Below the pieces are notes generated by a model that had not been told where the DNA came from, ran no database searches, and worked only from the letters and a program-made list of their open reading frames with translations. Below are positions 55,056 to 64,000 of a stretch of 64,000 bases of DNA, one piece after another; within the stretch, counting starts at the first letter, position 1, and each line of letters opens with the position of its first letter. The stretch is from positions 90,659 through 154,658 of the forward strand of contig NW_027526677.1 in the NCBI RefSeq assembly GCF_052857255.1, written 5' to 3'. The position numbers and the translations under genes were made by a program. Origin of the DNA: Amblyomma americanum. Its lineage: Eukaryota > Arthropoda > Arachnida > Ixodida > Ixodidae.

Positions 55056-55342
55056 ATGCGCCTGCGAACAAGCTAGCGTGTTATGGAGGGTTCACTGTGC
55101 GTTTATCTGGACAACATGCAGGCTCTGACAGATTACGCTGGGCTTCGAAATGCTTTCTACTCGTCTATAAATACTCCCCGTACCACAGAAGAAAACATCA
55201 GTTCTGCACACCGCAGTTTGTTACGTGCCTTTATTTCGCTCATGTGGGCATTACAACCAACGCACTTCTGCACTGCATGCCTGCGCCTTCCTTGCTGGTG
55301 GTTGCGTTGGGGTCCGTTCATCTTATTACAACCGCCGTTCAA

Positions 55343-55763
55343 TCACAGTGTGTCCTTTTCAGAGGCTACGGAAAGCGGAACTTCCCACTGTAGTACTTCT
55401 TCGCGTCGGTGTTGCGCGGGAAGCTCTTCCGGAGCGGTATGGGAGCTGGTTTGCTGTCCCTCTTCCGGGTGCATCATGAGGAGGTGTCTCTTAAGGCGGT
55501 CCATGCTGGAAAAGCCCGCTTTGCAGTGAAGACAAACAGGTCTAGACGTGCCACCAAAAGCGTGCATTTCTTTGCGGTGACGCTCCATGTTGAAAACCCT
55601 GTTAAAATGCCATCCGCAGTCGGGGCACTGGTAGGGCTTTTTCCCTGAGTGGATTAGCTTGTGTTTCGTGTCTTGATGTCGCTGTCTGAAGCCCCTCCTG
55701 CATTCGTCGCACTTGAAAGGCCGCTCGCCCGTGTGTATCAGTACGTGTCTGTCGAAATTAGAT
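55343..55763 (-). CDS. C2H2 zinc-finger gene, copy 4, last exon (best preserved)
   Basis: The most intact exon of the family. Acceptor CGTACAG, then SNFDRHVLIHTGERPF completes the split finger with both His and the canonical HTGERP linker. Three full fingers follow: CDECRRGFRQRHQDTKHKLIH, CPDCGWHFNRVFNMERHRKEMH and CLHCKAGFSSMDRLKRHLLMMH, all Cys and His present. The tail PEEGQQTSSHTAPEELPAQH resembles the EEL/EQI-P-E tails of the other copies and ends SVASEKDTL. Likely a nuclear DNA-binding protein; target unknown. The frame stays open upstream into the intron, which is chance. It may be a functional gene if an intact 5' exon exists. Confidence 0.78.
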
Positions 55764-56651
55764 CTGTACGCGAAAAGAGAACGGAATGACGAGAGTTGGC
55801 ACTCTGAACAAGACCGCTGCATTGACGGGTCTGAGAAGGAAGAGCGAAGTAACCGTTGCTTCATCAAAAAACCACATGCAGCCATAGCACCGTATATGTA
55901 CCACAGTTTACATGGCTGAGAAAGAACCGTTTTGCAGCCAGTTGGCACAGCGGACACTGCCATGAAGGAGCACAATGAAGCTTTGTTAAGGGCTAAAAAC
56001 CGCGTTTAGTTTATTTTCCAGCGTGTAGCAGATGAAAATAACAACATTTGTTTGCCACATGTATTGATGCTTAGAAACTTCCGAAGTATGTAGCGTATTC
56101 AAGCGCAATACCAAGCACTGCACTTCGCAGCGACCAGGAACACAAACTAATGAACACTCTATTAGCTCATTTGCTTCATACGCAGCAAGGCTATGTGTGC
56201 CCCTATATGTAGCACCAGGCCGCTTCTTCACAACTTGCGTTTCTGGTTGAGATTTATGGTTTCTTGCTGGAACTCCCCATTAGTGCTGGTCGATTCATCT
56301 CCGTAACGACATGAACTGTCGCACAAGTGAAAACGCTGCTTCAACCATCAGATCATTCTGAAGGAAGAGGAAAGGCACGACAGCTTCGCCATGGAATGCG
56401 AAGACATGCAAGCACATTTAACACCGCATTTCTCTCTTGAACGACAGCAGGCAAAGTTATCAGCCTCCTCTTCTTGCATGTAGGAGCGAAATGCTTGATA
56501 ACAGTCGGTACTGCGAGTGTATTTACATGTAGCCTGTGACAATGAGCGCCAAAGATTGGTTGATGTTCGCTTCAGTCTAACGCTACCACTGTTCGCGTCC
56601 TATACGAAAAATCAATAGCAAAGCGCAATGCAGAGTGAAACCTCGGCTCAC

Positions 56652-56812
56652 TTGTCAACGCTGGTGTAAGGGCAGAAGGCGCAGATGTACCTTCCTTGCA
56701 TCACCGGATGATGGCTCCGCCGGTGCTCTTTCAAACCCTCATTTTTAGAGAAGAGGCCACCGTATGTATCGCAGAAGAACATCGTGGGTAAATCGAATGA
56801 ACTGTTTCCAAT
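56652..56812 (-). CDS. C2H2 zinc-finger gene, copy 4, upstream exon
   Basis: Bounded by an acceptor-like CTGTAG (56,813-56,818) and a donor GACAA|GTGAGC. It reads IGNSSFDLPTMFF, CDTYGGLFSKNEGLKEHRRSH (a finger with the second Cys replaced by Tyr), HPVMQGRYI and CAFCPYTSVDK, the first half of the split finger; AA plus the first base of the next exon gives the Lys. The intron is 888 bases, phase 2. An earlier exon would be needed for the start codon; a candidate open frame at 56,813-57,079 (MATTGTVNRRYHLLL) has a similar counterpart in unit 1 but ends with the TAG of the acceptor. Confidence 0.6.
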
Positions 56813-57369
56813 CTACAGGCCAAATGGACTCGAGTACGAAGATCTAACGGGGCTAGAAATATATGACTGCTCGTCTATCACAGACTGCACTCTTAATGGT
56901 GAAGCATACCATGGACACGAAGCGCAAAGTAAGGCGCTGAATTGTGGCCGCCACTGCCTCATTCCTGTTTTTATACTTTGTAACACTGCATGTATCATGT
57001 TGCTGCCAAATGTGCGCACGTGTAATAGAAAAAAGAGCAGCAGATGGTAGCGTCGATTTACTGTCCCGGTGGTTGCCAATCTTTCAGTCGTGTTTGCGAT
57101 TTTAATTTCAAAATTTTTTCAACGCATGAACAGTTTGTGTTGTCTGATGATACGTTGTCTATTTCATCATGAAAATTGCTACCGTGATGTAACAATTCAG
57201 CACACTGTGGTAGACCGTAACTAAAGCTAAAATAAAAGCAATATCTTTGCACAAAATTTGAAATTTTATCTCCTGATATCAACTTCTTATTGATAACGTG
57301 AGGTGACCTGCATAAACAAATGAGTAAATCTTTAAATGTTCCAAATTATTTGGGTACCGCTTGAAAATT

Positions 57370-57790
57370 CTAATTGTCAGAAGAACATGAGGACGACTCA
57401 GCACTCCCACGCTCCGTTTTCGTCGCCGGTGACTAGAGTGCGTGTTTCCGGCTGAACCTGGTGTCTTCAGCGGGCTGTCTATTCCTGGTGAGAAATGAGT
57501 CCTGCCTTGTTCGTCGCCGTGACCCATCAAATAAGCCACTCTTAATTTGTTCGAGGTTCCACACTATCTTCACTTCCGGCAGTGCCCTGGGACTCCACAG
57601 TGGCAAGTTTTCCGTTCCCATGGCGTAGGCGGGCCAGCAGCCCCAGTACAGCTTCCAACTACGACCTGTTCTGGCGGCTTACGTCCACAAGACCCCGCTA
57701 TCTCAAGTGGCATCTGCGACCAAGATGTCGAGTGCTGGTTTTCAGCCTGCGAAAGCGTGAGCCGGCACAACAACTGGGATGACGGTAGTT
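57370..57790 (+). pseudogene. Gypsy LTR/gag piece in unit 4
   Basis: LTR end (GGACGACTCAGCACTCCCAC, CAAATAAGCCACTCTTAAT) and gag start DVECWFSACESVSRHNNWDD at 57,722-57,782, homologous to 21,700-21,760. Ends abruptly at about 57,790. Confidence 0.65.
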
Positions 57791-57843
57791 TTTAAGGCGA
57801 GAAGTTTACTACGCCTGCCAGCGAGCCATTTAGGCTCTTCGCG

Positions 57844-57892
57844 CCGTATGCCGTATGCCGTATGTAGGCAGCCGTAAGCCGTATGCGCTGGC
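57844..57892. repeat. Short CCGTATG tandem array
   Basis: CCGTATG occurs three times in a row and again twice with spacers (CCGTAAGCCGTATG). Confidence 0.7.
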
Positions 57893-58038
57893 CGAAGAAT
57901 GACCTTCAGCCGCCGTTCCCTAGCAACGCCGCCGCCGTGCTCCAACAAATGGCACCGCCGTCGACGCCGCTGCCGTCGCTGCTCGTTCCACCCTATGTGC
58001 TCCGCTGAGGTAGAGGGAGAAGAGGTGTCCTCGCGAGA

Positions 58039-58176
<138 letters not shown>

Positions 58177-58199
58177 CACCTCAGTGTATTGTAGTCGCT

Positions 58200-58451
58200 A
58201 TGGAGAGCGCGAAAGAGACGCAACAACGACAGAACGAAGCGAGAAAGAGGCAATGCGCTCAAAAGACGCCGGAAGAACGCGCCGCACGACTCGAGAAGCG
58301 TCGTAACGAAGGTGTAGCTAGAAGAAGTCGTGCCACGTCCCGAAGTGACTCTTCAAGTGAGGAAGAGACCAGTTTGAGTTCTCGAAAGCGTCGAAGTGAG
58401 ACGCAGAGTAGACGTTGCGCCGAGGAAACGAAGCTTTCGCAATTCAACTAG
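58200..58451 (+). CDS. Arg/Glu-rich reading frame of a dispersed repeat (copy 2)
   Basis: An 83-codon frame from ATG at 58,200: MESAKETQQRQNEARKRQ, then KTPEERAARLEKRRNEGVAR, then a Ser-rich stretch (SDSSSEEETSLSSRKRRSET) and CAEETKLSQFN before the stop. The TPEERAARLEKRR phrase resembles the Arg-rich short repeats of STPR-type or similar basic proteins found in tick repeats. A related minus-strand frame exists at 7561-7779 and the bases after the stop are shared too. The microsatellite lies just upstream. Function unknown; it may be the truncated N-terminal end of a larger mobile-element protein. Confidence 0.45.
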   Translation: MESAKETQQRQNEARKRQCAQKTPEERAARLEKRRNEGVARRSRATSRSDSSSEEETSLSSRKRRSETQSRRCAEETKLSQFN

Positions 58452-58485
58452 GGTTAACCACAGCTAAACAACAGTCAATTTTTTT

Positions 58486-59090
58486 CGTTTTCGCGAGCCA
58501 GATCTTGATTCAGATAGGGCGGTGAAGGCCCTAAACAGACGTATTGCCTTACCACTTCTAACGTCTCGCTACCAATTGCAAAGTGCCGTTTCCTTCCTGG
58601 ACTGGTGAACATTCCGTTGGTTTTCTGCATAGTAATTTTTAAACTCATCGTTCTCCTCTGCTTGTGTAACGCATTGATGATACTTTCCAGTTCATCTCCA
58701 GAGTGACTTAGCAAGGCAGTGTCATCAGCGAAGCTCAGATTACTAAGTCAGTCTCTCTTAACTCATATCCCCCACTGTTCCAAATCCATGCCTTTGAAAG
58801 ACTGGTGTAGATTGGCAGTGATTAGTATTTGTGAGATTTTGTCTCCGTGCTAGTTACCAGTTTTTACTTAAATTTTATTGCGGGCTTTCTGGAGCATGTG
58901 GTAGTTAAATTTTCGTTCTATATATCTTCTAGTACAGCCTTCTATACTCGAATTTTACTTCTCTTTTTATGTGGTGGAATCAGAGTTTCAAGTAGTGCTA
59001 CCTTAAAAGCCCTTAAGCTCAGCAGAATACTGAAGGGGAGTTCTCCATAAATGTATAAATGTAGTTCGCTATCGCTTCCATCGCTTTCAA
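58486..59090 (-). pseudogene. RTE-like LINE RT piece in unit 4
   Basis: Diverged paralog of 32,944-33,420: CAAGGCAGTGTCATCAGCGA (58,709) encodes DDTAL in reverse, and the minus frame has MQKTNGMFTSPGRKRHFAIG. Similarity continues past the RT piece to ACGTTTATGGCTGCTAAAAC (59,122), equal to ACGTTTATGGCTGCAACGGC (33,580) in the palindrome, so the duplicated unit is longer than the zinc-finger gene. Confidence 0.65.
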
Positions 59091-59419
59091 GTAAAAAAAA
59101 ATACTTTTACAATAGCGTAGGCACGTTTATGGCTGCTAAAACAAGCATTCTCAAATCAAAGCTGCATTTCATACCAACACCTTCGGTTCAACGTACGCAG
59201 ACGTACCGAAGTGATGATCTTTATAATGCTGGATGGCTGCCCGCTTTGCAGTGGGCGGCTACCGTCACTGGGTATATGGCGGTAGATTATGGCGACGCCA
59301 TAAAAAAGAACAGAACAGACACGAACGTGTCAAACACCACCATGCACATGTTGGCACACATGTAGTCACCGCTCAACCGTCTAGCCGAACAGGCGCAGAA
59401 AACTAGCGAAAAAGCTACA

Positions 59420-59660
59420 CTTAGTGGTGACGTTACACAGCTTTGGGGCGGAGCAAATTCACCGCGCGTTTTCAAGCCTACGGGAACATTTAGGTAACCG
59501 TTTTAATGCGCGCGCATTACTTGACATGTTGAGAGAAAAACCCACGTTATTCAGAAAGCCGCAGCGGGCATGCGTGGCAGAAATGCGGCACGCGAATGAC
59601 GTCATCACCTCTAAAAAGATGCTTCTGTGCCACCCAGGCAAGATAGGGAGATACTTCTCT
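59420..59660 (+). repeat. Dispersed repeat also at 15.7 kb
   Basis: GGCACGCGAATGACGTCATC at 59,589 matches 15,712. The preceding part (ATTCAGAAAGCCGCAGCGGG) is similar to ATCCAGAGAGCCGTAGCAGG at 15,671. Confidence 0.5.
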
Positions 59661-59934
59661 TAGCACTGTGGAACGAGAGACTCCACATCTGAGATAAGCA
59701 ATACGTCTCTCGCGATAAAGGAAAAACTGTTTGGGCCATCCCCTCCGCTACCTGAAGTCAATATAGACTGTTTTGACGGCCCCGTGCCGCCAGAGGGCGC
59801 CAGCGCGCCTCAGACCGGATGCTCCCCTAGAAAACGTCCGGTCTCTCCGCCTCTCCGTGTCTTCGACGCTTCCGTGCGCGCTGTGTTCGCTTTTCGCTAC
59901 GCGATGTTTTCTGCCTTATCTCCGTGAAGCGGAC

Positions 59935-62010
59935 ACGACATGGAAGATGCTGTGCTGTGCCAGGCTGCAATCAACGGTCCGGAACAAATCTTCTCTCCGA
60001 AATACGTACGTACAGCTAGGCTCCCTATAGGAACGAACGAGGAAAGGTGTGGATCGCTGCGGTTAGGCGGGACGAGTGGCAGCCTACAAAAGCCTTGCAG
60101 ATTCGTTCGACGCACTTCGTTCAAGGCAAGCATCTTTTTGTACCTATGACAATGCTGTAAAACGCAATGCTACAACTGTAAAATTTTCGCTGCTTGAGCG
60201 AGCCTGTAACTACTGTCAAGTGTGTGTGGCGTTCGAGTGACTTCTAGCTGCGCATGCAACAGCCACGCCAATGCAGCCGAAATGAAATCTGCCTGAGCGC
60301 GTGATTAGGTCTCGTTTGCGGTGTTTAACTGAGACTATGAGAGACGTCGTAGTGGTGGTCACCGGAAATTTCGAAAAACTCGCGATTAGCTTCCGCCTAC
60401 ACACGTACGCGACCACCTGCAAAAGCATGCAGCACTTGATAGTTAATTGAAGGCAGCGTATCATTAGTCACTTCTGTGCTAACGCCGCGCGAAGCTTCAT
60501 TTTTTGCGGTTTCGTTTCCATGCCAAGAAGGGTACCTGTTAAAGGATTACGAATGGTGCGAGACGCTTTCTGTTAGCTCCAGTTGAAGCTGCGTTGTGCG
60601 CAGTTTGTTTTTCTGAACAAGGACCGCTGTGTACGGACTAGCAGACTGAGATTGTACCAGAGCGCCTCTCCGCATTTTTGTGTTTAGAGTGCACATGATC
60701 CTTGGGTATGTTTCCTCTAATTTCGGTTTTTTAGGCAAGCCTTCGTCTGACGCGAACCATCTAGACTACATTCCGACGGTGTTTTCGTACCGAGTGCAAA
60801 GTAATGCTCAGCAGAAGCTGGCATGATACGAGCGTGCTCAAAAGAAGCAGGGTTTAAAGGCAGCTGAGTCTGCAGCAGCTCATCCTGGCCTCTCCGTCGG
60901 CGCAAGTGAAGCTGTCACAGATGAGGACACTGCTCACAGAACGTGCGACACCGATACTGAGACAGCACTCTCCATGCAGGACATTGCATATCTCGTCGAT
61001 TAAAGCAGGTCCCTTAAAAAAGGACCGGGTAGCCTCTTTAGAGCTGGAAGTTGCAACAACCAAAAAAAAATTTCGAAGTGGGAACCACGGACAACCCAAC
61101 ATTTTGAATGTGACAAGGGATGTAGTCTGGCAGTCGGCTGAGAATGTGAAATTTCATAGAAGCCATTAACCAATGGAGATGTTGAAAGCACTGCTGCAGC
61201 TGGCGCTGTCCGTCTGGACGCCAACTCACACGACTTCTCTTCATGGCGAACAGCAGCTCATTTTTGTGCTGATGCGTCTAGAGCTCGGTCTTGTGACTAA
61301 ATACCTGGCTTCTCGGTTTGGAATTTCTGTCATCAGTTTAAGTGTCATTTTTCACTCATGGATCGGCGTGCTGGCAGCAAACATGCAGAAATTTGTCATT
61401 TGGCCATCTCGATGTGCACTTGGATCACACCAGCCTAAAGCGTTCAAATAGAAATTATCTGATCACCAGAGAAGGATAATTGATTCCACAGAGGTGCTTA
61501 TTCAGAGGCCGACATTCATAGATGCCAGAACCAAGACTTGTTCGATCTATAAGCACCACACACTGTGAAAGTGCTTGTACTATCACACCTTCCAAAGCCA
61601 TATCTTTGGTTTCGAAAGCATGGGGAGTAGATTTTCTGACAAAGAGCTGACATTGAAAAGACTTATTAACAAAGTCGAAGAAGGAGACTCGTTTTAGTAG
61701 ACAGGGGGTTCCGATGTGAAGAAATGGTTGCTGCACGTGGTGTCGCAAATCTGATGCCTTCTCTGACTAAGCGGACACAGATGCCAGGGTCTGAAGTACC
61801 TGCATCGACAAAGCTTTCCAGTGTACGAATACACGTGGAACGGGCCATACAGCGGCTGAAAGTCTTCAGGGTCTTCCAGGCAGTAATTGCAACAAGCTTC
61901 ATTAAGAGAGCTGGAGATGGTGATCAAGCAACCATTAACAAAATCCTCATTTTGTGTAGTGCACTTGTCAACCTCCAAACTACTATAGTTAAGAGCCTGC
62001 ATGAGTAACT
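59935..62010 (+). pseudogene. THAP-DDE transposon relic (ISL2EU/Harbinger-like)
   Basis: A THAP DNA-binding domain is legible at 59,957-60,150: CAVPGCNQRSGTNLLSEIRT, a stop, then ERGKVWIAAVRRDEWQP and IRSTHFVQGKHLF, where the Cys of the C-x2-H pair is Arg. Far downstream, 61,173-61,451 reads THTTSLHGEQQLIFVLMRLE, LVTKYLASRFGISVISLSVI and FHSWIGVLAANMQKFVIWPS, the helix-turn-helix region before a DDE_4 core. The core follows in pieces: DSTEVLIQRPTFIDARTKT (61,481-61,535), a DRGFRCEEMVAARGV block (61,706-61,750), SSVRIHVERAIQRLKVFRVF (61,818-61,877), then FIKRAGDGDQATINKIL. The D-D-E residues persist; frameshifts and stops do not allow a protein. Confidence 0.78.
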
Positions 62011-62700
62011 GTGTTAGAAAGTTGACTCTTTTTTGCATGCATAAGCACTGCACAGTTGAATGCGAAGTGATAGCATTCTTTGTATGGATTGAGACCATGC
62101 TGCCATGTAAACAAAAATTTTATTAGTATATGCCTTTGGTGAGATCTGTACTGTGCTTTTTTCAATGTCTGCAAACATGCGATTTTCGGTTGCCTATTTG
62201 AATGCTTGTAAAGGTACACAAGGGATTGGTACACAAGCGTCGTCAGATGATATCTGTCAACTACAGATAAATTATTCATAATTAGTTCATTCTGAGCAGG
62301 CATAAAATATCTAACATCAAAAGTCAGTTTTGGTACTGATGCTTCATTTAATTTTATTACAACACAAAGCAGGCTTCCTCAAGAGCCACAATGCCAGCTA
62401 ATAAAAATAGCTACTATAATGTAGTTCCTTCTTGCCTCACATGCCTTATGCTGACCAATGTCGTCACAGATGTTGTTTGGTGCTTCAAACAAATGCAGCA
62501 CAAGAGAATAAAAATGAAATTAGGTTCTGTAGAAGTATAGCACACAGTTGTCTATGTCTTACAAATTGTAACAAAGGACAGATGCAACTAAGCAGATAAG
62601 TAGATTTTTATGTTGCAGAGCTTGTTTATAGCTAATTATTACTTTTTAAATGTCATTAAGTTATTACCCCTCATTAACAATAAAATGTTTTGCTTTAAAT
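62011..62700. other. A/T-rich, no gene
   Basis: Probably the 3' non-coding part of the THAP-DDE element and flank. AATAAAATG occurs near 62,681. No motif seen. Confidence 0.4.
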
Positions 62701-62704
62701 TTTG

Positions 62705-63086
62705 TCAGATTGTCTGTGCGCTTCTTCGCTTGGCTGCGGTTCGGTAACCTGTTGCAGAGCGGCATGCGATATGGAGTGGCGTCTCTCCTCGGGACGCGTC
62801 TGTAGATGTTTGTTAGGTGGTCCTTCCGGGAAAAGTCCTTTCTGCAGTCAAGAGAAACTAATGTAAAAGACGTGCCATCAGTAGAGTGCTCTCTTTGTAG
62901 TGGCGCTTCGGGTCGGAATATCAGTTAAAACAAACTGCACATTCGCTGCACTGGTAAGGTTTCTCCCCTGAGTGGCCCCTCTTGTGCTCGATGAGCTGAC
63001 GTCGCTATATAAAGCTTTTCCCGCACGTGTAGCACCTGTCAGGCCGCTCACCCGTATGAGTCAGTGTGTTGAGGTTGGAATTTGAT
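62705..63086 (-). pseudogene. Zinc-finger copy 5, last exon, broken
   Basis: Paralog of the other last exons: SNSNLNTLTHTGERPDRC, finger start CYTCGKSFI then TAG, RRQLIEHKRGHSGEKPYQC, a CSECAVCFN piece then TGA, and SDPKRHYKERALY then TGA. Further on SRKDHLTNIYRR and NRLPNRSQAKKR match the tail. The splice acceptor is mutated (CGG where the others have CAG). It is most like copies 2 and 3. No upstream exon was found before the window's end. Confidence 0.72.
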
Positions 63087-64000
63087 CCGGAATAGAAAGA
63101 TAACAAAAGCATGTGAAACAGCCCAGACGCCCGTTCGACAATATCAAAATCTCCTCCGATGCTTCCTTTTTCTCTGAATCGAATTGCAAGCCTTCGCGAC
63201 CATCGGTTACCTCGCGTTCGCATCAGAAGCTCTACCCATGCGCATTTCTTTCTCTAGATTTCTATTAGCATACAATTAACATTTCTTTGATACCTCACCT
63301 ACTCTGGCCTCTTTCTGTCTGTCAGCGTTACACATATCATTTTCATTTCCATAGCTCCATGCGTCGTTCTTAACTTGAGATGAACCTGTTTTGTTCGCCT
63401 TCATGTTTGTGCCACATCGCTGAGTAGTGAGAAGAAAGAGCTGTTCTATACTGTTCCTTTAAGGATTACTTGTTATCTGTCACACATAATCTGAGAGTAC
63501 CCGCTAAATGTGATGCCATCCATTCTTATACGTGAGCAAGCAATGTTATTGGCCATTACCCACATTTCGCCGTCGTGTGTTTCTCTCGTTTAGTGCGCTA
63601 GCACGTTTAGTGCCATTCCCCGCATTTGGGCGTTGTGTGTTTGTCTGTCTGGTTGTACGTTTGTCTGTAGCCGTGTTTGAAGCAGGCTGCTCACCTGCTC
63701 AATCGGTGGTGGACATCCAGCTGACTTTGTCCGGCAGCAACCTGTTTATAATTCGGTTATTTTGCTCCCTTCCCATTTAAATCAGGCAGAAGTAACTGTA
63801 ACCGAAAACATGAATGGTTTAGGAGATACTGGACCCTTTATGCCAGAGAGCAAAATATAAATGTTTACCAAGAGCGAAATATTTAGTGTTCACCGACAGC
63901 GAAATAATAAATGCCTACAAACCATACTCAGGTTCATCCCGTCATCATGAATATATGCATATGCGCTTTATGTTGCACAACTGGTTGCAGTGTCGGTGAC
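63087..64000. other. No recognisable gene
   Basis: The corresponding intron and flank of copy 5 would lie here, but I see no convincing half-finger exon. Local repeats occur: CCATTACCCACATTTCGCCG (63,553) and CCATTCCCCGCATTTGGGCG (63,613) are 60 bases apart with GTTGTGTGTTTGTCTGT-type sequence, and AGCGAAATA recurs at 63,873 and 63,899. Confidence 0.4.

Larger units (their letters stand above)
52340..57370. repeat. Zinc-finger segmental unit 4
   Basis: Diverged copy of 16,800-21,380 (landmarks given there). It differs by the SINE at 54.85 kb. The paralogous place of the 840-bp TIR element, near 54,550, is empty here. Confidence 0.75.

Overview
The window looks like nuclear DNA of a hard (ixodid) tick. 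The main evidence is many tRNA-derived SINE copies with the head and tail I associate with the tick Ruka family, together with a mixture of Ty3/gypsy, I-group LINE, RTE-like LINE, Penelope-like, PIF/Harbinger, THAP-DDE and Tc1/mariner-like remains. The species assignment is an inference from repeats; no single-copy housekeeping gene is present. Nothing looks bacterial or viral.

Layout: 1-16.7 kb is a patchwork of decayed mobile elements: a gypsy integrase end, several SINEs, two LINE remnants, a transposase relic, two Penelope-like elements, a pair of 350-bp repeats and an LTR end. 16.8-21.4 kb is the first of several long, diverged copies of one segmental unit carrying a small C2H2 zinc-finger gene on the minus strand. 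21.4-28.3 kb is a decayed Ty3/gypsy element split by a full-frame LINE (21,780-26,482) that still has a 12-bp target duplication. 28.4-45.8 kb holds more zinc-finger units and a striking structure: two 7.16-kb arms, 30,012-37,170 and 38,639-45,798, that are reverse complements of each other with only a handful of differences, around a 1,468-bp spacer. The centre lies inside a Penelope-like element. 46-52 kb has a LINE tail and a PIF/Harbinger transposase relic with a possible second gene. 52.3-57.8 kb is another zinc-finger unit with the best preserved finger exon. 58-64 kb contains microsatellites, an RTE relic, a THAP-DDE transposon relic and a last broken zinc-finger exon.

The zinc-finger copies share one gene plan: an upstream exon ending in the first half of a finger, a phase-2 intron of about 0.85-0.9 kb, and a downstream exon that finishes that finger and adds two or three more. 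The units also share an old gypsy LTR/gag piece and, in two of them, an RTE piece upstream, so those insertions predate the unit duplications. The Penelope element and the LINE are younger. The large palindrome is the newest event: it duplicates two zinc-finger copies plus half of the Penelope element. Almost every other coding trace is broken.
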